Source of the DNA: Berberis thunbergii
Lineage: Eukaryota > Streptophyta > Magnoliopsida > Ranunculales > Berberidaceae
Direction: 5' to 3'
Length of the DNA: 64,000 nucleotides
NCBI GenBank assembly: GCA_003290165.1
Contig: QNQO01006965.1
Location: 39,234-103,233, forward strand
A model generated the notes under the pieces. That model ran no database searches. It saw only the letters and a list, made by a program, of their open reading frames with translations, and was not told the origin of the DNA. Below, one piece after another: positions 10,583 through 21,072 of this stretch (its first letter is position 1; each line of letters opens with the position of its first letter). A program made the position numbers and the translations under genes.

Positions 10583-13500
10583 ACCCCAACCCCACTTCTA
10601 GACTAGAGTTCATTGCATTTTCAATTTGTATCAAAGCCTAGTTGTTTTCAAGGCCTAACATCTCAAGTTCAATGAACTTTAAAGATGAACATATTCATAG
10701 TTTCATCTAACCTAAAACTTTAGAGATTAACATATTAATCTAAGCCTCATTCTAAAAGCAATAACTACTTTTAATAGAAATCCAAAATGCGGGTACATTT
10801 CGTGTCCATGGATAATGGGTGCAAAATATGGTTGTGGTTGGCTACACTAAGCCTATATTTTCTTCCAAGGTTAGTGGTGAAAGGAACACCACTAGCACGA
10901 TCTTTAGAGATTGTTGCCCTAATGAATTTTTCTTTTTAACAAATGAACTCCAAAAGATTGACTGCAGTTGTTTCCTTAATGAATTGTATGACCTCCAAAC
11001 AAGCTTAGAATCTTGCATTGAAGTAACACAACAGAGCAACCTTCATCTTCCGTAGCCACGAGATGTTGATTATTCTTGTAATTACCCAGTTAGTGTTCAT
11101 ATTTTCAAAGAACTTAATGATCTTGGAATTTTTATCTAACTTGTGATTCCATATTAGATAGCATGAAAAGAATATTTGAAAGCAACATTTAGTTTAATTC
11201 AACAAATTTGGAAAAATAATAAGGTTAATGCAATGCAGTCTCTATTAACCTTGAGTATTGTCCTTCACGAGTTAGTAAATGATTTTTGGAGTTTAATTCA
11301 TGAGCATATGTTTGGTGTGTGGAGATAAACCCTTAGCTAATTTCTCATCATCTACTTCTCTCAACTTTTTATTAGTCTTACAATAATCTTTTTAGTCATT
11401 TTCTTAATTTAAAATTAGAAAAATCCAATCCCCCAACATTTTCTTATTTAGTTTGTTAGTTGTCTTTTACTTATCTTAATGTTAGTTAGCGAGCCTTGTA
11501 ATCCCCGCTATAGAACGATCTCTACTTATTCTTTACTACGACTACAAAGCAGGGTTAAGATGTCTGCTAGTAAAATAGTGCATTTTATATGAGTACATAA
11601 AAGTCATTCTTGGACTATCAATGCGCATAAGTCACATCACATTTTTTACGGATAAATAACCAAGTCATTTTTTAGGCATAAAAACCACATTCTTTTCGCA
11701 AGATTGACTCAATATTACCTAGTTTCTCTATAAGAAAGGAGTGCCCTACTTCGCAAGATCCAACCCGAAGGTTACTTAGTTTTTCTATAGGAGAGGAACA
11801 TCACAAAACAACAAAAGGTGTGGTAGTTCTAAGTTATACAACTCAGTGTGATTAAAAATTATAAACTCAAAACTATTTGTGTCGCTTATTGTAACATCTC
11901 TAAATTCTTTTGCAGTGACACTTTGTCAATCATAAACAATATCCACCAATCTTTTGGGAAAACATAACCACTCAACCAACCATTTCTAATACTCACAACT
12001 GATTTACCAATGAGAGAATTCATAACCCTTTGATGTGTCAAAATGTTCAAACTAGCCAATTAAAGGTCATGGTTTGAAATTTCATAACTAGCAATCAAAT
12101 TGAAAGAACAATATATCGAACCAATGGTTATAGGAAGCAAAAATAAAAACCTTGAATAAACTCTTAAAACAACACTAAAATCACCCAGAAACATAGTCAT
12201 CATAGAGCCTCCAATAAACGTTTTTGCTCTATTTACATGATCGAATTTTAAGCTTGAAAGAGCTTGTGAATATTCCTCATGCATTCAAATCTTTCTATAA
12301 CTACAAAAACTCATAGAATCCATTTGCAATCACAATAGAACATAACATTCAAAATGTTTTTGTCAATTGAAGTCAAACCGCTCAAAGCAAAACTCATGTA
12401 AACAAGATTAATTGCCACAAAAAAAATACTTCAAAATCTTCATATCATCACTGTTCTGACCTATCCACTACCTACTCATCAAACATCTAAATTCAAACAA
12501 GTACAAACAACTCAACCATATGCCTAAACCCATCTTTTTAATTTCAAGAACCCATGAAGAGAAACTTAAGAAAACCACTAATAAGCCGAATTCCATTTAC
12601 TGAAATTTATAAATTATGATCTTGCTCACTTCAGCTATAGATACATAATGAACAAAATACTATAATTCCTCAAACGTTATTAAATGAGATTTTTATTCAT
12701 ATCTCAATACTTAAAAAAAAAAAAAAAAGTAGAAGGATTCGTAACCCAAAACAAAAAAAAGTGAGAAATCATCAAATTCCCATCAAAATTGGACAATTAA
12801 AAAGGATAACAGAATTAGTGGTACTTTCACCACGAAGTCGTATATTTCCTATCAAACAAAATACCACTGATGATACATCAAAATAGATCGATCATCGCGG
12901 CTATACATGCGGCAGATAACATCCATCACGAGGATTTGACATTTCATCTACTGGGCCAACTCGTAAAACCCAAGAAGAATAAAGCCAACCACAGAGGCCT
13001 AGACAAGGCCCACTATAAGAAAATATAATCAAAGTTCGAATCCATGCCCGAACAAATAAAAGCCTGAATCCAGGCCCGATAAGAGTTTTCTAATAAAGAA
13101 GAGGAACATTGCACCAAAAAAGAGTCGTTGAGGAAGTTACGCCTCCACGGACGCATCTCCATCAACGAGGAGACTGTTGCGAGAAACATCTCATTCCGTT
13201 GCGTCATACATGCTTAAGTCACGCAGATAATTAACCACGAACATTATAAAAGGTAAAAGGATCATTCGACAGAGGTATGCAACTTTAACTGAGTTTTGTC
13301 CAGATTTACTTCTTAAAAAAAGTCACTGACTTAAGCATCGGAGTGCCTTCGGCCACCAAAAAGGTGATCATTAGCAGTTTAACATCTGTTTTGCAGGTCA
13401 AACTTACAGGAGAACAATTTTTAGACGCATCAGCTTGGCACCGTCCATAGGGAACGACTAGTTTCCTTTCTAAAAATAAGATCCACAGATCCCACCCAAA

Positions 13501-14190
13501 CAAAGAAAAGGTAGATACCACCACCACAGGATCGAAAGAACAATCTAGGGAACTGATATACGTTTTACACTGCATCCACCCAAACAAAGAAGCACCCCTC
13601 TTTCGAGTAGATCTATATCGAACCAGGAAAACTAATGCTCTGAAGACGCTTGTACCAATCGACTCAAGGATTCTATCAACGGATGCAAACCCAATCCGAA
13701 TTACCAATGAACGAATAAATGACAACAAACTCCATCAAATCTCATACATGATGCCAAGCAAGGTACTACTGGGAGCATGATCAGACAATTTGACACTGAT
13801 ATGGGCGTGATCGGTCAAACCAATACTGCTTGGTTACCATATCAGAAAACACTTCGAGTCAGTTAACTTTAGTGATGAACAATGAGCAGGAGCAATAACG
13901 GATCAAGTGGCAGAGGTCATAAATTAAGTGAAAAAGAGACCATTCAACACGCGGATAGACATCAACCAAATAATAATTAAGATGAAAAAGAAAATCACTC
14001 CCCAATGTAGCGTGACTACTGCTTTAGAAAAATGACCGTTAGGAATAGTCAAAACATCCAAAAGGGAAAATCAGTAAAATTACAAGTTTGGAATCATCAT
14101 CCCATAAAGGAAAAAAGCGTCCGAAATGCATCCATCAGCATATAAAGCCAAAATGAATCAGGACGCAAGTCAGATACATATAATAAACTT
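10583..14190. other. Stretch without a recognised gene
   Basis: No domain is recognised. A minus-strand open frame at 13306-13728 (140 residues) has no known motif. The right part, from about 13000, lies next to the 70-bp array and may be the outer part of the same Tat-type retrotransposon remnant, but I could not identify an LTR pair. Confidence 0.45.
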
Positions 14191-14197
14191 TTGGTTA

Positions 14198-15110
14198 GAT
14201 CAACCAATGAAGTAAACGTTGGATGAACGAGTCAACTAAGTAAAAGCAACTTCAGGTCGACTAGAATGTCGAACCAACAAAGTCAAAGTTGGACGAACGA
14301 ATCAACTAAGTAAAAACAACTTCGGGTCGACAAGAACGTCGAACCAACAAAGTGAAAGTTGGACGAACAAGTCAACTAAGTAAAAACAACTTTGGGTTGA
14401 CTAGAACATCGAACCAATGAAGTGAAAATTGGAGGAACGAGTCAAGTAAAACAACTTCGGATCGACTAAAACATCGGATCGACTAGAATGTCAAACCAAC
14501 GAAATAAAAATTGGAGGAACGAGTCAACCAAGTAAAAGCAACTTCGGGTCTACTAGAACGTCGAACCAACAAAATGAAATTTGGTCAACCAAGTCAACTA
14601 AGTAAAGCAACTTCGGGTTGATTAGAACGTCGAACCAACAAAGTAAAAGTTGGACAAACAAGTCAACTAAGTAAAATCAACTTCGGGTCGACTAGAGCAT
14701 CAAACCAACGAATTAAAAGTTGGACGAACGAGTCAACTAAGAAAAACAACTTTAGGTCAACTAGAATGTCGAACCAACGAAGTGGCAGTTGGACGAACGA
14801 GTCAACTAAGTAAAAACAACTTCGGGTCGACTAGAATGTTGAACCAATGAAGTAAAAGTTGGACGAACGAGTCAACTAAGAAAAAAAACCTTCGAGTCGA
14901 CTAGAACGTCGAACCAACAAAGTGAAAGTCAGATGGACGAGCCAACTAAGTAAAAACAACTTAGGGTTGACTGTAGCGTCGAACTAATGAAGTAAAAGTT
15001 GGACGAACGAATCAACTAAATAAAAGTAACTTTGGGTCGACTGAAACGTTGAACCAACGAAGCTAAACTTGAATGAAACGACTCCGGGTCAACCGGATCG
15101 TCGAGCCAAC
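14198..15110. repeat. Tandem array of about 13 units of 70 bp
   Basis: Units contain GTCGAACCAACAAAGT, AGTTGGACGAACGAGTCAAC and CAACTTCGGGTCGACTAG. Successive GTCGAACC marks at 14268 and 14338 give a 70-bp period; a few units have small deletions. The array lies next to a coiled-coil ORF of a type found in Tat-lineage gypsy elements, which often carry such tandem repeats in their 3' untranslated part. It is therefore probably element-internal rather than a free satellite. Confidence 0.85.
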
Positions 15111-15557
15111 GAAGTAAGAGTTGAGAGAATAAGCTAACTCGAAAAAAGAAATTTCGTTTTGATTTAGAGTATCAAACCGGTGAAACAAAAGATGAAGGAA
15201 CAAATTAACACAACTCAAGAGAGCCTCAGATAGATCGATGAAATATAAGACAAACGAACGAAACATTTTTATCATAAAAGCTTCGAGATAAGCAACATGA
15301 GGTTAGGACGGTCGTATCGAAGCGTAGGAAAATCAAATCAACAAAAGCCAGGTAGGATAAAAAATACAGCTGTGAAAATCAAAGCTGGAATACAAATCAT
15401 TTTGACAATAATGATCGATGTATAAAAGGTACAAGCAACACGAACGAAGTCAACAAGATGAACCACGACTACGAAGAAAAATAAAGGATAAAATTCATGT
15501 TCTTTAATAAAACTATTCTATTACATTCAAGGAAGAAAGTAAAGGAGCAGGAGGTCG

Positions 15558-16165
15558 TCAACCAGAGAGATCCATAACATCGTTAACAACACCATCTGAT
15601 AGACGAGGGGTAGTCGGATCACTGGCAGGAGCTCCTTCTTCAAGAGGAGAAGGAAATGGCTCTTCAACTGTTGGATCATCCGAAGGATTTTTGCATCGTC
15701 TTCATCCTCGAAGGTCTAATAGACCAAGTGACGATAATGAGACAAGTTAACACCAATACCCTCGATATAATCGAGAAGCTTAGTCCTTCCATCAACAACT
15801 CACTGCCAATCCGCCACCTCCCATAATGCGAAACTTGTCCTTAACAGAAGCAAGTTCATTCCTAGCCGCAATAAGTCGACTTTCAGTAGTAGTAAGCATC
15901 ACGGAGGTATCAACCTTGACCTTGTCAAGTGTAGTAGTTAATTGCTCCACCCTTTTCTCGGCAATGTCGCGGTTGGTAGAGTGCGCTATCACGACACACA
16001 CACAACTTCATCATGAAGTACCTTCTCGGTGGATAGTTCCTTTTTCCACGTCATGTAAGCGTGCACGTCTAATTCAATTCTTAAAGATTCGAGCTTGGTC
16101 ACAGACCGATCTCGCGCACCCTCCGCTTCGACCAATGAGGCTTGAACAACCCCGATCGCTTTAAC
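15558..16165 (-). pseudogene. Coiled-coil ORF of a Tat-type gypsy element
   Basis: Minus-strand frames give heptad-rich protein such as QASLVEAEGARDRSVTKLES and VEQLTTTLDKVKVDTSV, and a C-terminal tail EEGAPASDPTTPRLSDG ending at a TGA at 15558-15560. Frameshifts break it. Similar coiled-coil accessory ORFs lie antisense to pol in the 3' part of Tat-lineage Ty3-gypsy elements; the copy at 29607-29894 has the same position relative to its own tandem array. A hAT-like element cuts the ORF at 16166, and short matching coding sequence may resume at about 16924. The function of such ORFs is not established. Confidence 0.6.
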
Positions 16166-16915
16166 TAGGGATGGCAACGGGGCGGATTTGAACAAATTCA
16201 TCCCCGATCCGTCAGTAATAACTGATCCCCGATCCGCCCCGCCAATCCGTTTACAATTTTAATCCTAAATCCATAACCGCCCCGTGCGGATGGGCGGATA
16301 TCCGCTCCGCCAATCCGCACAAACTTATAACAAAATTAAAAAATTAATCTATGAACTATGTAGTATGAAACTATGAAACTATTTGTTGGCATGACTATTT
16401 TATTTGTTGTTTTATTTATTGACATGACTATTTTATTCTCACAAGCTTTCATGTAACTCACCTAGATAATGAATCTAACTCAAACCATTTCCCTTCTTTT
16501 TTTTTCCTCTTCCTAATTCTTAACAACAACAATGTGTGCTCCTTGTAGTTTTTAAAAGATAAATTCAATGATCATTTTCGTTAGCAATGTACAAAAAATG
16601 GCTATCTTCAATAATGGTTCTAAAAAAAAGGAGTAAAAGCTAATGAAATGGGGAAATAATAATCAATGGATTAAAGTTATATAGTTGTTCTTAGAGTTGT
16701 GTGTTTGGTAAATCTAAAATTTTCAATCTTGCATGTTAAATTTTCAATCCAAAATTTAGTACATGCTCATCACGTCTCATCCTGTCCCGTCCCAAATCCG
16801 CTTGGGATGGGACGAGGTCGGGATGAAGTCTATCACGTCCCGTCCCGATCCCGAACAAACGGGATGGGATAGGGATGAGGTCCTTCTCGTCCCATCCTGT
16901 CCGTGCCCATCCCTA
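16166..16915. mobile_element. hAT-like non-autonomous element (family A)
   Basis: The ends are TAGGGATGGCAACGG and GTGCCCATCCCTA, and the interior near both ends is full of GGGATGGGA/TCCCGTCCC repeats. The flanking octamers GCTTTAAC and ATCCCAAC share only the last three bases; the five differences are all transitions, so an old 8-bp duplication is possible. The same family occurs at 26441, 54699 and 61014. Confidence 0.65.
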
Positions 16916-16984
16916 ATCCCAACGATCGAACTTCAACATCTTTCTGCCATTTCCTTGGCGCTAATCACATCTCTTGGATCTCTA

Positions 16985-17372
16985 AAAAGCAAAGACTGCT
17001 GCTCGTTCTTCCACCGAGTACCGAACCATTTCCTCTACTGCAGCTAAAGTCAATTGGATAATGAATCTCCTTCAGGAGCTCCGCGTATTTATTTCTCCCG
17101 TTCCAGTCATCTATTGCGACAATGTGAGTGCTACATATGTTTGTGCCAACCTAGTGTTCCATTCTCATATGAAGCACATCACCATCAACTTCCACTTTGT
17201 TCGGGATCAAGCTCACCTGCGTGTTTATCATGTTCACACTTCCGACCAACTTGTTGATTCCCTTACCCAGCCACTGCCTCGTCTTCACTTTCTCACACAT
17301 CGGTCCAAGATTGGTGTCCTCAACGGGCAGTCAATCTTGCAGGGGCATGATAAGCCACAATCATCTCACTGA
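16985..17372 (+). pseudogene. Ty1-copia RNase H fragment
   Basis: The frame reads KTAARSSTEYRTISSTAAK then NLLQELRVFISPVPVIYCDN, HSHMKHITINFHFVRDQAH, VYHVHTSDQLVDSLTQPLPR and KIGVLNGQSILQG. These are the closing RNase H motifs of a copia polyprotein of a different family from the one at 6.9-10.6 kb. The long part (17061-17372) is open. Its LTR may follow from TGATAAGCCACAATC at 17348, but I cannot place the end. Confidence 0.88.
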
Positions 17373-17808
17373 TTCTTGGCTGCAAATATAATCATGTATG
17401 TGGACCAATTCTTAGCTACAGATACAATCATGTATCTGGACTGATTCTTGGCTACAAATCATCTTCATCATTTTTGGTTGCAAATCATCTCCATGATTCT
17501 TATAATCATATATGTGGACTGATTCCTGGCTACAAACATAATCTTGTGTATGGAAACAATCTTTGTATTTTTGGTAGGTTTACCTGTATATAAACTTGTA
17601 CTATTATGATTTTAAAAAATCATCATATTCATCATTTTTTCTTTTTATTTCCATGTATTCACAATTTTTTTTCAAGGTTCTTATTTTATGAAAATCCCCT
17701 GTAATTTTTAACTTTTCTCAATAACTAACTCCTACTGAATCAATGTTGGGTTTTGCCTTAATGGCATAACAATGTAGTAGCAAATGTTGGACGTATACGT
17801 TCAGTAAT
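17373..17808 (+). repeat. Possible LTR or 3' region of the copia fragment
   Basis: This AT-rich, non-coding stretch repeats a GATTCTTGGCTACAAAT motif several times (17368-17540) and contains TATATAAACTTGT near 17594, which suits an LTR promoter. There is no second copy in the window to confirm it. Confidence 0.35.
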
Positions 17809-17811
17809 GTT

Positions 17812-18130
17812 TTTTTTTTTGGGTAAATCCATAGGCATAATATGTAGAAATAATATTAAGTACGATTACAAACTTGTCACCCTGTGACCGAAGCTAAGTT
17901 ATGAGCCTCCATATTGAGGTCTCTACAAATATAGATACAATGCCATCCAGGAAGTAAAAGGAGAATGTGTTGAATAATCGGACGCCAAACTCAGTTCATA
18001 GCAAATGATATAAAAACATAAATAATAAAATAATTACAAGCCAACCAAAAAGTCAAACACGACAGATAGTTCCTAGCACCCAACATGTTTGTTAGTCAGA
18101 TCCTTCTGAGTTTGGAAGTGACTAGTTGTT
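17812..18130 (-). pseudogene. LINE 3' end with RNase H-like remnant and poly(A)
   Basis: On the minus strand about 17965-17860 reads CIYICRDLNMEAHNLASVTG, similar to the end of the RNase H-like domain (RVT_3) found in plant non-LTR retrotransposons and related proteins. About 40 bases further on is an A run (T run at 17811-17821 on the plus strand), like a retrotransposed 3' tail. The flanking minus-strand frames up to 18494 are not recognised. Confidence 0.45.
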
Positions 18131-18578
18131 GAATTAATACATAATGCCTCCAAACTCTATTGGATGTCTTCCATGTAACAATATTCCCCGACTGATAAAC
18201 TGGATGCATAAATTTGTAGTTCAAATGATTTATGTAAGACATGATTACTCATTACAACATCTTTTAGAGGTTGTCGTACAGTGGTTTGGCCACGACCACA
18301 CCCAATCCTTCTTGATCGGGTAAGTGAGAGGTGTTGCACATTTGGAGTATTTCTTGAAAAATTTGTCCACCAATTGTAGCCCAATTGGTCGAACTGACTA
18401 CTCTTTTTGTGAGAAGTCTCAGGTACCACTCACTTAATGGGATACCGTGGGTTTTCGTTTGATTATTAGGAGAAAATGTGCATTTCATTGTCATTGATTA
18501 GCCTTCGAGTATGAATGGGAGCTATTTACATCGACCAAAGCAAAAGCAAGTCTTCATATGAAGTGGAGGCAGCGTGGA

Positions 18579-19312
18579 CAAGGGCAGAGCCAAGAATTTT
18601 GGCCAGGGGGGGGGCAAAAAAAACGTTTTGAATAGATCATATAAATCTAAATTTCGAGGTTATTTTAATACAATATTCTCAATTTTTGCTTTTGATACAA
18701 TAATATTTTTAATTAATAATTGGCTAATAATTACTGGCAAACAAATAACTACTTATGCAGTTATGGTTATATTATGAACATTCAAAATTTTGGTTTTCAA
18801 GAGAAGACAAAAATCTGAATGCTTTTATTTTTGAAATTTCATTTCACAGATCACAATAATTTTAAGATTACTTACAAAATTAATGTTTGTAAAATGGATG
18901 CTAAATTGATCGATATGATGTCAACTTAATTAATTATATCCAGAAGAACCCCAATTAGCTGTAGCTAAATGTAGACGGTGAAAATTGGTTTGATTTTATA
19001 AGAAAGTAATTGTGTGAACATAAGGTAGTATGTGGAACACCAGTACGAGAATAAACAAACATAATGTGTTAAGTGGTTGTATTGAAGTGCAAGAGACAAA
19101 TTACCTTTTTTGCGTGGAACTTATAAGAGTTATGATGTAATTTGGTGGGCAAACATGGTATTTTCATTGAGCATGTTAGTACAAGTGCACACCTTTGTTG
19201 AGAGAGTAGTTCTTAATACTTAATATATATTTTAATAAGGGTTGAACCATGGTTTGTTTCTAAAGTTGAGGAGGGCAATTGTCCCCTTAGGCTATATGTA
19301 GCTCCGCCCTTG
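18579..19312. mobile_element. hAT-like non-autonomous element (family B)
   Basis: The terminal inverted repeats are CAAGGGCAGAGC on the left and, as reverse complement, CAAGGGCGGAGC on the right (11 of 12 match). The flanks are AGCGTGGA and GATGTGGA, which agree at five of eight positions with transitions at the rest. The 734-bp interior is AT-rich with no transposase. The ends differ from family A. Confidence 0.6.
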
Positions 19313-19479
19313 GATGTGGATACTAAGTGGCAATAATAGTGTAGCCTTCGGATATGGTTTGATTACCCACACAAGAACAATGATGTAGCCTCCGGACCTT
19401 GTTTTGTTTTGATTACTTGCAAGGAATTGCATTGTTGCTTTCGAACACTAATCAAATAAATAAGGGTCGACCCAAACTT

Positions 19480-20120
19480 TTTTTTATTTACTGAGTCCAA
19501 GGAAATATCTCAATTCAGACGCAAAAGTGGGAGTATTCCATTTTATCCATGTCGATGCGGCCAACTCAAACGATAGAACATTTCTCCTTCACAAACAAAT
19601 GGAGCTCCTTGACAATTTGCAAGACAAGACAGGTGTTTCAAGTGACCTTGCAGGGTGGAGTGTAAACCACAATATCATCTGAGGTAAGTTGTCATGAGCT
19701 TATTAAGATGCTTGCGAAAGATCTGATGTACTAAAAGTAGTTGGGCATTAGTCAGGCCATAAGGCATGATAAAGAATTCATAGGATCATACTCATCTCCC
19801 TCGGCCCTTGTTAACTTGGTGGAGGCCTAATCTGAGGTGCAGTTTTAAAATTACTTGGCAAATTCTACCTGACCAAATAGATTCGCTATGAGCAGAATAG
19901 GTTAGTTGTTGTCACCATAGTCAGCACTAGGTTAGTCACGCAAAATCGAAAACTTCCATCATGCTTTTGCTGAACAGGTGCCCTGGAGTGATCTAGACAA
20001 TCTAATGAACCCTGCATCAAGTAATTCCTTAAGTTGCTTTCCTAACTATCTAGAGGGCTCATGCAGTGCTGGCAGGGTAGCTACCATAACAAGTATAATC
20101 TAGTGGTCCGCTCTTCTAGG
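19480..20120 (-). pseudogene. Ty3-gypsy reverse transcriptase remnant
   Basis: Read on the minus strand across frames, about 20060-19500 shows KELLDAGFIR, HDGSFRFCV, IMPYGLTNA with a spacer and IFRKHLNKL, HLFVKEKCSIV and ELRYFLGLS in the order of a gypsy RT. FRFCV and MPYGLTNA are characteristic of Ty3-gypsy elements. Stops and small indels are numerous, including where the YxDD box should be. Protease, integrase and LTRs were not found. Confidence 0.75.
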
Positions 20121-20920
20121 TGGTGAGCCTTAGGAAGCTCCTTCAACATGGTGTGGTGTGTGGTATTCTTTAAGTACTTGACTGCCTGTGATGGACATCC
20201 TCAGGGTCTTGTTTTTGATCTTCCAAGCAGACAGCTGCCAGGTAGGTTTCTTCCACTCTTTTCACCCCTTGCTTGAGATGACATCACATCTGTATAGGTT
20301 TCTTCCACTCAGTTCACCCTTTTCTTAAAATGCATCACATCTGGGTGGACGATGGCCCGATAGGTTTCTTCCACGCTTTTCACTTTTCACCCCTTCCCCA
20401 AACCATTTTCCCATCTCAAGAGATATTGCTTTTGCAGTTGGGTGGAGATCGCAAGGGAGTTCATTGCTTTCATCTGATTATGGGTGGCAGAGAGAACCTC
20501 TACAATGCCTAGATGAGAGCATAATTCAAGAAAAACGCTGTCAACCCACTTCAGCACAGAACTCTCGGATTGCCCTAGGAAATGAAATTGTTTGGATTTC
20601 AATATACTGAACAAGAGCCTGCTGATGTTGCAAGAAAGTGACTAGTCATCCTGGCTGAATTTAACAGGGACCCAACCTAGGATGCACATTGACAATGAAA
20701 GTATCATTTCCTTTTACCAAAGGCACAAACTTGCTAATCTATCTTTGAAAGATAATCCTGTACAACTATGCAAGTACTCGCGAAGACCAAGCAGTGCAAC
20801 ATATCAATGGTAGATAATGATCTGTGCATTTAAATATTTAACATTTCAACATGGAACCAAACAGACACTGAAGTGCCTAAGTATAATATAATCTTAACCT
20901 CATAATTCGAAACAACACAT
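20121..20920. other. Stretch between gypsy remnant and NBR1
   Basis: A motif ATAGGTTTCTTCCACTC or its variant is repeated three times at about 20246, 20296 and 20362, so a short stretch was duplicated. No gene is recognised. Confidence 0.5.
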
Positions 20921-20923
20921 CTA

Positions 20924-20929
20924 TTTATT
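20924..20929 (-). terminator. Possible poly(A) signal of the NBR1 gene
   Basis: TTTATT on the plus strand is AATAAA on the minus strand, 144 bp after the NBR1 stop codon. It is a candidate only, because AT-rich DNA contains such hexamers by chance. Confidence 0.4.
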
Positions 20930-21072
20930 AATTACTATGCCCTACAACTGCCAGTAAACTCGCAGATATTTTTTACTAGGAGCACAACCCAAAAGGTCTT
21001 CTCTGGGTCTAATATCTCAAAAGGTCTCATAGTACTGTCATGATATCTACAATGACAAATGATAAAATGGAT

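Noticed and set aside
13306..13728. Minus-strand open frame of 140 codons
   Set aside because: No motif, no gene context, and composition like the surrounding AT-rich retrotransposon-type sequence.
14198..15110. Regular repeats with similar spacing, superficially like a CRISPR array
   Set aside because: The 70-bp units are contiguous with no unique spacers, the DNA is plant nuclear and no cas genes exist. It is a tandem array.
18157..18494. Two overlapping minus-strand frames (90 and 76 codons)
   Set aside because: They overlap in different frames and neither matches a domain I know; they may be LINE-related but cannot be supported.
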